This document shows, piece by piece, positions 16,759 through 25,459 of a stretch of DNA of 64,000 bases. A program made the translations under genes and the position numbers. The first letter of the stretch is position 1. Every line of letters begins with the position of its first letter. The stretch is from Syntrophosphaera sp035450685. Its GTDB lineage: Bacteria; Cloacimonadota; Cloacimonadia; Cloacimonadales; Cloacimonadaceae. The notes below the pieces were generated by a model that did no database searches, had not been told where the DNA came from, and saw only the letters and a list, made by a program, of their open reading frames with translations. The stretch is from NCBI GenBank assembly GCA_035450685.1, contig DAOTNF010000010.1:17734-81733 (forward strand). The letters run 5' to 3'.

Positions 16759-17390
16759 GCCTTGTATGAGCTCCGGTTATCGTTTGCCTGTAATTTGACA
16801 ATGCTTTCCGTGGCAAAGAATTGAATATCTTTGGCCAGGTTTTCCAGTTTTTGTACCAGATCGTTGTAAAAAACGATCGCCACAATACCCACGATCAAAC
16901 CTCCTACGGTGGTGAGCAGGGCGACCCAGATGCCGCCAGCCAGGCTGTTGATATCCACCATGTTTTGCTTTTGCCCCTGGATATTCATAAAGACACTCAC
17001 CATACCCATCACTGTGCCCAGAAAACCGATCAGGGGAGCAACGGCGGCGCAGGTTGACAGCCAGCCCATGCCTCGTTCCAGCTTGTGCAGTTCGAGGTTG
17101 GCTGTGGATTCAACGCTGGATTTGATCAGTTCCAGATCGTTGGCGGGAGAGCTGTATAGCTTATCCAACACCACCCCCAGGGGAGAAGAATCTCCATGGA
17201 TATTCAGGATTGCCTGGATTTGCTCTGTTTTGCTTTGCTGGGCAAGGGCTTGTTTAAGCTTGTCATTGGCTTTTTTCGCCTTGACGATGGTCATGTATTT
17301 GTTTATCACAATCGCAACCACAGCCATGGAAATGCCCAACAGAACGAACATCAGAAATCCGCCGCGCAGGAAGAGATTCAGTAGAGACAT
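16755..17390 (-). CDS. exbB: ExbB/TolQ-family proton channel protein
   Basis: The 211-residue protein has three transmembrane segments (about residues 11-31, 108-130 and 150-172) and the MotA/TolQ/ExbB domain pattern LSTCAAVAPLIGFLGTVMGM followed by WVALLTTVGGLIVGI. It is the first gene of the three-gene motor operon and is separated by about 80 bases from serC. Which substrate the system energises cannot be told from the sequence. Confidence 0.94.
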   Translation of the reverse strand: MSLLNLFLRGGFLMFVLLGISMAVVAIVINKYMTIVKAKKANDKLKQALAQQSKTEQIQAILNIHGDSSPLGVVLDKLYSSPANDLELIKSSVESTANLELHKLERGMGWLSTCAAVAPLIGFLGTVMGMVSVFMNIQGQKQNMVDINSLAGGIWVALLTTVGGLIVGIVAIVFYNDLVQKLENLAKDIQFFATESIVKLQANDNRSSYKA

Positions 17391-17422
17391 CGTGTACCTG
17401 TTTGCTGTTATTTTTTAAGCAA

Positions 17423-17444
17423 GGCGGAGGAGTGATCCCCCGCC
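17423..17444 (-). terminator. Possible weak hairpin after serC
   Basis: GGCGGAGGA pairs with TCCCCCGCC around a four-base loop with one mismatch. It lies 23 bases after the serC stop. Read on the minus strand it is followed by TTGCTTAAAAAA rather than a U-run, so it may be only an mRNA 3' hairpin. Confidence 0.35.
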
Positions 17445-17467
17445 TCGCCTTATACGATTGACTGTTA

Positions 17468-18553
17468 TCAGCCGTTCTTTTTCTGGAATTCCCGCATGAA
17501 CTCGCTCAGGGCTTTAGCAGCGGGCAGGGGCAGTGAATTGTAGGTGCTGGCGCGGCAGCCGCCCACGTCACGATGTCCCTTCAGTCCTATCATACCTTGT
17601 TTTTTGGCTTCGGATATGAAGGTAGCTTCCAGTTCTTCGCTGGGCATGCGGAAAGTGATGTTCATCAAAGAGCGGTCTTCCTTATCCACGGTTCCTTTGT
17701 AGAAGCCATTGGACTCGTCGATTACATTATAAATGTAATCTGCCTTGGCAATGTTGTTTTTCTCCACCATTGCCAGTCCGCCAAAGGATTCCACCCACTT
17801 CAGGACCAAGCCAATCATGTAGATGGTCCAGCAGGGAGGCGTGTTGAACATGGAGCCGTTTTTGGCATGGGTATTGTAGTCCAGCATGGTAGGCAGCCCG
17901 GGATTCACTTTTTCCAGCAGGCTTTTCTTAATGATCACCACCACAGCGCCGGAAGGGCCGACGTTCTTCTGCGCTCCGGCATAGATCAGGTCGTATTTTT
18001 GGACTTCAATCGGTTTGCTCATGAAGTTTGAGGACATATCCGCGATCAACGGAATCCCGGCTGGAATATCCGGATCTTTCTTCCATTCCGTACCAAAGAT
18101 GGTGTTATTGGTGGTGATATGCAAATAAGCAGGGTTATCGGAGAGTTTCCAGGTTTTGGGGATATAGGCAAAGTTCCTGTCTTCGCTGGTGGCAGCCACA
18201 TGGACGTTCTTGCCTATTTTTTTGGCTTCGGCGATGGCCTTTTTTGACCACTGTCCGGTGTTGATGTAGTTCGCCTCTTTGCCTTCAAAAGCAAAGTTCA
18301 ACGGCACCATCAGGAACTGCATGCTTGCGCCGCCTTGCAGGAAAAGCACATCATAATCGTCACCAAGACCGTAGATGCGTTTCACGGTCGCGTGGGTTTC
18401 ATCGATGATTGCCTGGTATTCCTTGCTGCGATGGCTCATTTCCATTACGGAAAGACCCATTCCCTTGTAGTTGAACAAATCAGCCTGGGCTTCCCGCAGA
18501 ACTTCCTCTGGGAGCACTGCAGGGCCAGCGTTGAAGTTGTGTACGCGTTCCAT
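17468..18553 (-). CDS. serC: Phosphoserine aminotransferase
   Basis: SerC converts 3-phosphohydroxypyruvate to phosphoserine (serine synthesis; also used for pyridoxine). The 361-residue protein starts MERVHNFNAGPAVLPEEVL, has GMSxxE-like GLSVMEMSHRSKEY, FLQGGASMQF, the PLP lysine Lys196 in GAQKNVGPSG, and a C-terminal GHRDVGGCRASTYN. Length is normal. No serA is adjacent. It appears to be a single-gene unit, with about 550 gene-free bases upstream. Confidence 0.97.
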   Translation of the reverse strand: MERVHNFNAGPAVLPEEVLREAQADLFNYKGMGLSVMEMSHRSKEYQAIIDETHATVKRIYGLGDDYDVLFLQGGASMQFLMVPLNFAFEGKEANYINTGQWSKKAIAEAKKIGKNVHVAATSEDRNFAYIPKTWKLSDNPAYLHITTNNTIFGTEWKKDPDIPAGIPLIADMSSNFMSKPIEVQKYDLIYAGAQKNVGPSGAVVVIIKKSLLEKVNPGLPTMLDYNTHAKNGSMFNTPPCWTIYMIGLVLKWVESFGGLAMVEKNNIAKADYIYNVIDESNGFYKGTVDKEDRSLMNITFRMPSEELEATFISEAKKQGMIGLKGHRDVGGCRASTYNSLPLPAAKALSEFMREFQKKNG

Positions 18554-19106
18554 ATTTTAATCCTCCTGGAACAGATTTTTTTTCATGGGACAAGCTTTTC
18601 TGCCCTTGTCTTTTCCGGCAAGACATTTTTTCACTGCTTTGGAATTTCATCTGTACAGATGCCGCTAAACCATCTACGAGCCGTAAGAAAGGATAGGTCT
18701 GCCCAGATTTTGGGAAAGCCTCAAAAAAACTTTCTGAACCAGACACGGTATATAGCTTGATGACGCTTGTTTCGTGGCTTTCTTTTCACCATTCCACCTT
18801 CAAATATCCTGCTGATCCTGTCAATCCTGTTATCCGCGTTCTATAATCCTTTTCACTATCACAGAAAAGAACGCAAGCAATATAATATGACATTCACCAA
18901 ATACAACGTCAATAATCTGCATAATCCTTCATAGCGCCCTCCCTTGCTGCTCCTGCATTTGGTGCCATCATCCTTAGGTCATCCTTATAAATTATAAGGT
19001 TGACCTACGGAAAATATAGACTTAGCTCACTCTGTCGAATGAGGGCGGACTGACTTTCATTCATCCCAGACATATAATTTGGCGCTCGCAAATATTGAAG
19101 GCGGCT
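18554..19106. other. Gene-free stretch upstream of serC
   Basis: Apart from repeat family A copy 3 (18924-19010) nothing coding is seen. At about 18808-18840 there is a stretch with GATCCTGTCAATCCTGTTATC, a word type that recurs as a low-complexity dispersed repeat in many genomes. A leader with a serC promoter should be here, but no convincing -35/-10 pair was found. Confidence 0.5.
18924..19010 (-). repeat. Repeat family A, copy 3 (half element)
   Basis: This copy has the core palindrome (18977-19005) and the coding-like tail, which would read MMAPNAGAAREGAMKD and stop five codons later. It lacks the CTCCGGAGTGGG and ATATATTATG half, ending just after GGTTGACCTACGG. The half structure shows that the two arms of the element can be separated. 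Confidence 0.85.
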
Positions 19107-20063
19107 TTACGGTTGCGCAACTGCTTTAACCCTGTAGAAGGCTGCTCCCTGTCCATTCTGCACCCTGTCGTTATATTCGGTCTGTTCCAGTCTGTCGTAA
19201 AGAATGAAGGGACCGGTCGGATCATCAGATTTGTAGATGTGGTACTCAATTGCGTTTGGAATTGGTTCCCAGGTTAAATGCAAGAGACCGTTCATAAACG
19301 AAATATCGACTTGGGGAGTTTGCATCGCCAGACCCGCCAACTCTGCCATGCTGTATTGCTTTCCCTGAAGAATTTCCCTGGTTTCAGGGTTTTGCAACCA
19401 GAATATCACTTTGCAGTTTTCTCTGACCCAATCTTCCTTTAAGATGATGGTGAGTGGAACACTCAACCGATCTCCAACCAGCAAACTGTCCACTTCGAGC
19501 GTTGTGCCCTGATAATCCGGAAACATGGCCCGGTTAACGCACTCAACCGTGGTATGATTCATCCAGGTATGGGGAATGGAAGACTCGATAACCGCCGCGT
19601 GTAATGTGAGGGCAGAGTTTGTGTCTGCTTCAGCCTTGTGGATGGTGATCATTGTATCGTAACTGAGGCCATTAACGCGGGCGGCCGCTTCCAAGGTATA
19701 ATTTGAAGGGACTGCTGCTCTGGCATTGACTTTGGGCAGATACTCTGGATAGAGGGAATTCATACCACTGGGGATTGTGCAAGGATCAAGCCCATCAAAA
19801 TACGCGGTCGGCATCCCTGGATTGCCGTAAAAAGCCCTTCTGCCCTGAGTAGCCAGGTTTTCAAAGGGATCATTGATGTGGTTTGTCATCACAGCCACAG
19901 GGTGTCCGTTCAGGATAAGATCATTCACTCCGGTGGCCGCTCCCGGGCAGCCAGTGCAGGTAGTGCTGGTAAACAGTTCCACTACAACCAGTTCTCTGGG
20001 TACTCCAAACAGCAGAACTGACCAGCTAAGTATGATAACCAATAGCAATGTAAATCTGCGCAT
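19107..20063 (-). CDS. Secreted thioredoxin-fold protein with CTGC motif and Fn3-like end
   Basis: The protein has a signal peptide followed by VVVELFTSTTCTGCPGAATG, a redox-type CxxC motif in the place used by Omp28-like and other periplasmic thioredoxin-fold proteins. The last about 75 residues (VDISFMNGLLHLTWEPIPNA and AFYRVKAV) have the look of a fibronectin type III-like module common on secreted proteins of this group. The start is placed at MRRF (20063), just after the gltX stop; a longer frame to 20078 would overlap gltX. The partner or substrate is unknown. Confidence 0.75.
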   Translation of the reverse strand: MRRFTLLLVIILSWSVLLFGVPRELVVVELFTSTTCTGCPGAATGVNDLILNGHPVAVMTNHINDPFENLATQGRRAFYGNPGMPTAYFDGLDPCTIPSGMNSLYPEYLPKVNARAAVPSNYTLEAAARVNGLSYDTMITIHKAEADTNSALTLHAAVIESSIPHTWMNHTTVECVNRAMFPDYQGTTLEVDSLLVGDRLSVPLTIILKEDWVRENCKVIFWLQNPETREILQGKQYSMAELAGLAMQTPQVDISFMNGLLHLTWEPIPNAIEYHIYKSDDPTGPFILYDRLEQTEYNDRVQNGQGAAFYRVKAVAQP

Positions 20064-20064
20064 A

Positions 20065-21510
20065 TTACATCTGTCCATTTGTCTTGATGGACTCCTGAAG
20101 GCGGTTTATCGTCACATTATGGGTCAGGATTGATACAATGGTATGCAGATCAGGCCCATGTTGTTTACCGATGAGCGCTATCCTCAGGGGAGTATAAAAG
20201 AGTTTTCCTTTCAAACCAAGCTCTGCCATGCCTTGCTTGACAAGGCTGTCCAACTCCTCTTTGCTGACTTCTTCCAAGTGGCTTAAACTTTCGAGGAACC
20301 AGCGCAGAACCTTCTGCGATTCTGGAGTGGAGATCAATTCAAGCTCCGCAGAACCGAGGCTGATTGGCTCCAAAAACATCCTGCCATAATCCGCTATCTC
20401 GGGAAGGAGAGTACAGCGCTCTCGCGCGGCGTTAACGATCAGCGAAAGAGCTTGTTCAGAGGGCAGGGTGAGGCCGGAGGAGGCAAAATAGGGAATGCTT
20501 TTCCGGATCACATCATCCAAAGGCAGATTGCGCAGATACCATCCATTCATCCAGTCCAGTTTGGCAAGGTCAAAAACCGCTCCGGCTTTGTTGACCCTTT
20601 CCAGCGTGAATTCGGAGCAGAGTTCATCCAGGCTGTATAATTCCCTGTCGTCTGCTCCATGCCATCCCAGCAGGGCGACAAAGTTGAGCAGGGCTTCCGG
20701 CAGATATCCTTTCTCCAGGTAGCTTTCCACCGAGACATCATTCATGCGTTTGCTGAGCTTGCTGCGATCAGGATTGAGGATCAGGGGCAAATGCACCCAG
20801 TGTGGAGCATCCCAGCCCAGGCACTCATTGAGCCAGATGTGTTTGGGCGTGCTGGAAAGCCATTCTTCGCCCCGGATAACGTGGGAAATCCGCATGTAAT
20901 GGTCATCCACCACAGCAGCCAGATGGTAGGTTGGGAAACCGTCGGATTTGATCAAGACCTGGTCATCTGACTGGCTGGAGTCAATTTCCACCCTGCCGCG
21001 TATTATATCCTCAAAAATGAAGCGACGATTATCTGGCATCCTGAGCCTGAGCACATGTTTTTCGCCCCTGTCCAATTTGGCTTGCACTTCCTCCTTCGAC
21101 AGGGAAAGGCAACGCCGGTCGTATTTAACGAATTCGCCTCTGCTTTGTTGTTCCTGACGCATTTCGGCAAGGGTCTCAGAGGTGCAAAAACAAGGGTAAG
21201 CATGTCCTGCCTCGAGCAGACGGTTGGCTTCCTTTTGGTAGATTGCCAAACGCTCCGACTGGATGTAAGGGCCGTAATCCCCCCCAAGTTCCGGCCCCTC
21301 ATCCGGCCGCAGGCCGAGCCTGGCAAGAACCGCAATGATGTTTTCTATCGCGCCGGGAACAAAACGGGAACGATCGGTATCTTCGATCCTGAGTATAAAC
21401 TTACCGCCTGTGTTGCGGGCAAAAAGATAATCGTACAAAGCTGTGCGCAAACCGCCGATATGCAGGAAACCTGTGGGACTGGGGGCAAAACGTACACGGG
21501 TCTCGGCCAT
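20065..21510 (-). CDS. gltX: Glutamyl-tRNA synthetase
   Basis: GltX charges tRNA-Glu (or also tRNA-Gln where the amidotransferase route is used). It has the class I HIGH-type motif in SPTGFLHIGGLRTALYDYL, the KMSKS-type motif SKLSKR, and a C-terminal helical anticodon domain. The ATG at 21510 is chosen because AAGGAG lies eight bases upstream and MAETRVRFAPSPTG is the usual N-terminus. The frame is open a further 20 codons upstream, which would overlap the preceding gene. Confidence 0.96.
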   Translation of the reverse strand: MAETRVRFAPSPTGFLHIGGLRTALYDYLFARNTGGKFILRIEDTDRSRFVPGAIENIIAVLARLGLRPDEGPELGGDYGPYIQSERLAIYQKEANRLLEAGHAYPCFCTSETLAEMRQEQQSRGEFVKYDRRCLSLSKEEVQAKLDRGEKHVLRLRMPDNRRFIFEDIIRGRVEIDSSQSDDQVLIKSDGFPTYHLAAVVDDHYMRISHVIRGEEWLSSTPKHIWLNECLGWDAPHWVHLPLILNPDRSKLSKRMNDVSVESYLEKGYLPEALLNFVALLGWHGADDRELYSLDELCSEFTLERVNKAGAVFDLAKLDWMNGWYLRNLPLDDVIRKSIPYFASSGLTLPSEQALSLIVNAARERCTLLPEIADYGRMFLEPISLGSAELELISTPESQKVLRWFLESLSHLEEVSKEELDSLVKQGMAELGLKGKLFYTPLRIALIGKQHGPDLHTIVSILTHNVTINRLQESIKTNGQM

Positions 21511-21511
21511 G

Positions 21512-22090
21512 TTATAGCTCTCCTTGGTTAAGGTATTTTTCACTTGTGTTGCAGATGCTGCTGTGCACAACCCTGTAATGAGGATTGTACAGGTCTTTAT
21601 AGCTTTGAGAATGGCTGAACAGCCTGCCGGAGCTGATTAGCTTGTTGGCAAATTCGGCATCGCTGCTACTGATGGGATAGAGCTCCTGAATCGCTGGAAG
21701 GGCAGCAGACCAATACTTGCTCAGTTCTGCCGTGGTGGATTCCACGCTCAAGCGGGAGTGGATAACCTGCCTTGCCAGCAGATCAATCTCTTGTTCAAGC
21801 TGCCGCGCGTTATCCGCCTGGAGCAGATAAGCCAGATCGACCCTCAAAAATCCCCTGCCACAGCCAATGTCCTGAATATGAGGCACCCTGCCGGGTTGCA
21901 TAAGATCAAGCTCGGCACTGATGGAGAATCTTACCTGCTCAAAGTCAGGTGTGAGATGAGTGGGCCCAGACCAAGCCTGCATGAAAAGCTTGAGGATATC
22001 GACTATCTCAAGCCGGGGATGCAGGTCTATCTCTTGGGCCAGGATCAGCGAGATCTCGTGTGAACTCAGATCCGTCTTCTCAATTCTCAT
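21512..22090 (-). CDS. Conserved-looking protein of unknown function
   Basis: I do not recognise this 192-residue protein. It is acidic, mostly alpha-helical in appearance, with no signal peptide or membrane segment. Features seen are QAWSGPTHL in the first third, HIQDIGCGRGFLRVDLAYLL and NPHYRVVHSSIC near the end. It overlaps the amidohydrolase gene by 11 bases and ends one base before the gltX start, so it is co-translated with both; this argues that it is a real gene. Confidence 0.75.
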   Translation of the reverse strand: MRIEKTDLSSHEISLILAQEIDLHPRLEIVDILKLFMQAWSGPTHLTPDFEQVRFSISAELDLMQPGRVPHIQDIGCGRGFLRVDLAYLLQADNARQLEQEIDLLARQVIHSRLSVESTTAELSKYWSAALPAIQELYPISSSDAEFANKLISSGRLFSHSQSYKDLYNPHYRVVHSSICNTSEKYLNQGEL

Positions 22091-23546
22091 AAATAAGCTC
22101 GCCGTTTCTTACAAGCTTGGTCACTTTCACATGTTTGTAGTCGAAATCCGCAGTGAGGTCTGTGTTCAACACGCTGAAATCGGCAATGAATCCCGGCCTG
22201 AGCAAACCTCTTTCATGCTCCTCGTGATTGATCCAGGCGTTGTTTTCTGTGTATATGCGGATAGCGTCACGGGCTGAAACACGTTCATCAGGATTGTGGT
22301 GATTGACCAGGGAGTGAATCGACATCCCGATATCGAGAGGAGTGATGTACCAATCTGAGGAACCGCAAACCCTGACTCCCTTTCTGCCAAAGCTACCCCA
22401 GCGGTTCATTTGCCTGCTGCGGGTCAAGCCCAGGTTCCGGGCATAGAATCCATCGTCGCCGCCCCAAAGCAGATCAAAGGCCGGCTGCATAACTGGTGTG
22501 GCTCCCGACTGGGCGATCTCCCCTACCAGGGCATCCGGCGTAACTTCGCAGTGGATCAACTGGTGTCTGAGCTCCAGAACCTGATCTCTGCCGATCTTCG
22601 CGTACGCGGAGTTGATCTGCCGGATGGCTGCATCCCCAATGCAATGCACGCATATCTGGAGGCCTGCTTTATGGGCTTCGCTGACAAAGCCTTGCCAAAA
22701 ATCGTCTGATTGATACAAAATGCCTTTGCCGGAATGGCCAAGATAGGGTTCCGAGAGGGCCGCTGTATGCGAACCGATCGATCCATCCGCCAGAATGCAA
22801 CCACCAATCCTTGTGCAGCCATTCTTCAACGCAGCCTTGATATCAAAGCTTTGCGGATATAGAACGAAGCGGATGGGAAACTGCTCAAGGTTTTTGTTCA
22901 CCAGATCAAAGTGTTGCAAGCTTTGTTGAGCGTCACCGATCATGGTGTGAACAGTGGTAAAACCGCCTTTCATGGCTTCCCGGGCCGCGCGGTGATAGGC
23001 ATTGATAATTGTCTCAGCCGAGCAGTTGTCATGGAACCAGTTTACGACAATGTCGTTTTCCGCACCTTTCAATACCTCGGATTCCGGGAGGAAGCCGGGA
23101 TACACACGCAAAGCGGCTGAATTGAGCACGCAGGAATGGCCATCTATCCTTCTGATCAATAGCGGGGTATGAGGCATTACAGAATCAAGCTCTGCCCGGG
23201 TGGGAAAGCGTTTTTCAGACAGTAAGCTCTCATCAAGCCTCCAGGCAAAGACAGTATCCTTGCACTCGGAAGCCTGGGAAATCAAGTCGAAAACGTCTTG
23301 CAGGCAGGTGGCTGGAGAAAGGTCTATACCGTCAAGATACAAACCTCCGGAAAAGGAATGGGTATGAACATCGGTAAAACCAGGATACACATAGGCTCCG
23401 CCCAAGTCAATACAGGAAAAGCTGGTAGCGGGTGCAGGAATCTGATCGAGTAAACTTACGATCTTGCCGCGATCCACCAGTATTGCCTGGATGGAATTGT
23501 TAAAACTACCGTCTATATAGAATCTGTCGTTCAGAAATAGCTTCAT
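22080..23546 (-). CDS. Amidohydrolase, YtcJ-like (metal-dependent hydrolase)
   Basis: The 488-residue protein belongs to the amidohydrolase superfamily. The metal-binding HxH is in GFTDVHTHSFSGGLYLDGID; further metal-ligand regions are ICVHCIGDAA and LIHCEVTP, and SSDWYITPLDIG carries the late aspartate. A small beta-sandwich is formed by both ends. YtcJ-like members act on exocyclic amides of varied substrates, and the substrate cannot be predicted. It overlaps the unknown 192-residue gene by 11 bases. Confidence 0.88.
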   Translation of the reverse strand: MKLFLNDRFYIDGSFNNSIQAILVDRGKIVSLLDQIPAPATSFSCIDLGGAYVYPGFTDVHTHSFSGGLYLDGIDLSPATCLQDVFDLISQASECKDTVFAWRLDESLLSEKRFPTRAELDSVMPHTPLLIRRIDGHSCVLNSAALRVYPGFLPESEVLKGAENDIVVNWFHDNCSAETIINAYHRAAREAMKGGFTTVHTMIGDAQQSLQHFDLVNKNLEQFPIRFVLYPQSFDIKAALKNGCTRIGGCILADGSIGSHTAALSEPYLGHSGKGILYQSDDFWQGFVSEAHKAGLQICVHCIGDAAIRQINSAYAKIGRDQVLELRHQLIHCEVTPDALVGEIAQSGATPVMQPAFDLLWGGDDGFYARNLGLTRSRQMNRWGSFGRKGVRVCGSSDWYITPLDIGMSIHSLVNHHNPDERVSARDAIRIYTENNAWINHEEHERGLLRPGFIADFSVLNTDLTADFDYKHVKVTKLVRNGELIYEN

Positions 23547-23556
23547 ATCAGATAAG

Positions 23557-24162
23557 TTACCTTATATTTATTGCTATATCAGTTGAGAATATCTTTTTTA
23601 ACATGCTGTAAAACAAGTGGATGGGAAACCCCATTACGTTAAAGTAACAGCCGTTGATGCGTTTGATGAACTGCGAACCGTAGCCCTGAATCCCGTATGC
23701 GCCCGCCTTGTCGTCAGGTTCATGGGTGTCGATATAGTCATCAATTTCAGTATCCGTAAGCTCGGAGAACTCAACCACGCTTCTTTCATAGGCGCATTCA
23801 CAAGTCATATTCAGGCAGAGGCATAAACCAGTATAGACCTTGTGAGTGTTGCCGCTCAGTTTCCGCAAGAATGCTTTGGCTTCCTGTTTGTCCGCTGGTT
23901 TTCCCAAGACTTGCCTATCGAGCACCACAATGGTATCCGCCCCGATTACCAGACTCTGGGCGTCAAGCATTTTGGCCACAGACTTAGCCTTGTTTTGAGC
24001 GTTTTTGATAACCTGTAAGTGCGCGGGTTGATTTGTGACCTGTTCCAAAACCCTGGAGGGAATTATCAGCGGGCTTAATCCCAGCATTTTCAATAAATCC
24101 TGACGGCGGGGACTGGCTGAAGCCAGAACAACTTTTGTATCTTCAAGTATCTTGTGTATCAT
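23557..24162 (-). CDS. maf: Maf-family nucleoside triphosphate pyrophosphatase
   Basis: Maf proteins hydrolyse non-canonical or excess nucleoside triphosphates (dTTP/UTP type). The 201-residue protein has VLASASPRRQDLLKMLGL at residues 12-29, VIGADTIVVLDRQVLGKP and DKAGAYGIQGYGSQFIKRI, all signature segments. It is 10 bases after the amidohydrolase start region in the same direction and may share its operon with gltX. The 130 bases downstream, up to the glycosyltransferase, hold nothing recognisable. Confidence 0.93.
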   Translation of the reverse strand: MIHKILEDTKVVLASASPRRQDLLKMLGLSPLIIPSRVLEQVTNQPAHLQVIKNAQNKAKSVAKMLDAQSLVIGADTIVVLDRQVLGKPADKQEAKAFLRKLSGNTHKVYTGLCLCLNMTCECAYERSVVEFSELTDTEIDDYIDTHEPDDKAGAYGIQGYGSQFIKRINGCYFNVMGFPIHLFYSMLKKIFSTDIAINIR

Positions 24163-24292
24163 AATTATCAGTCAATAGAATTCTCGGCCAGAAACTGCCG
24201 ATAAGCTGCTGTTAAATAGATAGTAAGTCAACTCTCTGCACCTTCAAAACCCTGATAAAAAGCGTATGAAAACTAAGGCTTCCCTGACCATG

Positions 24293-25459
24293 CTAATCTC
24301 TGGCTGTGCTCCACAACTTATAGTTCTTGCCGGTGAGGAAATTAATGAAAGCCTGGAGTGAGGCAATAAGCATGGCCACAAAGTATGCTGGCAACCCCAT
24401 AAGGGGGATGTGCTTCTTATGTTTTTGCGCAATCAGCTCCAATGCCCCCATGACCAGGAAGAAGGTTAAAACTATATTCAATATCCTCCAAAACCAATTG
24501 GTGAACGAGAGATACGCGGTGCTCGCCCAGATCAGGATAACCGGCACAAAAAAGAGCCAGCGCATCACCTTGTGTGAAAACAGCATCCAGGAAACACGAA
24601 AGTGTTTGAATGGATTGAGCAATCCCGGGTTACGTTGCACGCAATACCATTCCTGAGTTATGATGCGGACTTTTCTGGACAGCTCCTCGGTGGCAAATTC
24701 GGTCTCATCTTCTATCACTATAGCGTCCTTGACAAACTTTACCTTGTAGCCTTTATCAAGAACATGGAGGGTACGTTCAAAATCATCCGCGGAGTTTTCC
24801 TCCACCTCGGCGAATAGATCCCGACGTATCAGGTAGATAGCGCCAATCGATACCAGAACGGAGTAAAAGCGGCTGTCCAAATCCTTGAGGAAGCTTTCAT
24901 ACTGGATATAGAGGCCTTCACCGGATTGTTTTTCACCTTTTTTTTCAGGCTTTACCATCCCGGACACCATGCCGATCGCAGGATCGCTCATTAGAACTCC
25001 GGCAAGGAGTTTTACGCTACCAGATTCAAATATGGCTGTGGCATCTGTTGACAGCACAAGATCGCTATCGATTTGAGGCAAGACAAGGTTATGAGCAGCC
25101 TGCTTGCCCCTGCGTGGCTTCTGGACAATCAAGTCAATGCGCTGTCCAGTATAGTTCCTGACAATTTCATTAGTCCTGTCTGTGGAGTCGTCGGACACTA
25201 CCAGCATTCTGATTTTATCTTTGGGATAATCCAAAGCAAGAAAAGACTTGATCTTGGCTTCGATATCCCGTTCTTCATTGTATGCGGGGCAAATTACGGT
25301 TATGCTCGGGTAGTGCTCAAGTTCTACTGGTTCTATGTCCTTCCTTCCTAACAGTTTGTTAAGCACCCAGATCAACAGACCATACAGAAACAAATGGTAG
25401 GCAAGGTAGAAAACACTAAGCCAAAAGAGGAACTTGAAGACTGCGTTAAGAGTGTTCAT
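24293..25459 (-). CDS. Membrane glycosyltransferase, family GT2
   Basis: The 388-residue protein has an N-terminal membrane segment (about residues 7-34), a GT-A catalytic domain (SITVICPAYNEERDIEAKI, LVVSDDSTDRTNE, DLVLSTDAT) with the acidic ED region and a QxxRW-like QEWYCVQ, then three C-terminal transmembrane segments. This is the layout of processive polysaccharide synthases such as chitin/hyaluronan/PNAG-type enzymes. It overlaps the next glycosyltransferase by 14 bases. The sugar is not predictable. Confidence 0.88.
   Translation of the reverse strand: MNTLNAVFKFLFWLSVFYLAYHLFLYGLLIWVLNKLLGRKDIEPVELEHYPSITVICPAYNEERDIEAKIKSFLALDYPKDKIRMLVVSDDSTDRTNEIVRNYTGQRIDLIVQKPRRGKQAAHNLVLPQIDSDLVLSTDATAIFESGSVKLLAGVLMSDPAIGMVSGMVKPEKKGEKQSGEGLYIQYESFLKDLDSRFYSVLVSIGAIYLIRRDLFAEVEENSADDFERTLHVLDKGYKVKFVKDAIVIEDETEFATEELSRKVRIITQEWYCVQRNPGLLNPFKHFRVSWMLFSHKVMRWLFFVPVILIWASTAYLSFTNWFWRILNIVLTFFLVMGALELIAQKHKKHIPLMGLPAYFVAMLIASLQAFINFLTGKNYKLWSTARD

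Noticed and set aside
18335..18760. 141-codon plus-strand open frame across the serC start
   Set aside because: It is antisense to serC over much of its length, with no ribosome site and no recognisable product.
24163..24292. Possible RNA or small gene between maf and the GT2 gene
   Set aside because: No structure, open frame with ribosome site or repeat recognised in the 130 bases.
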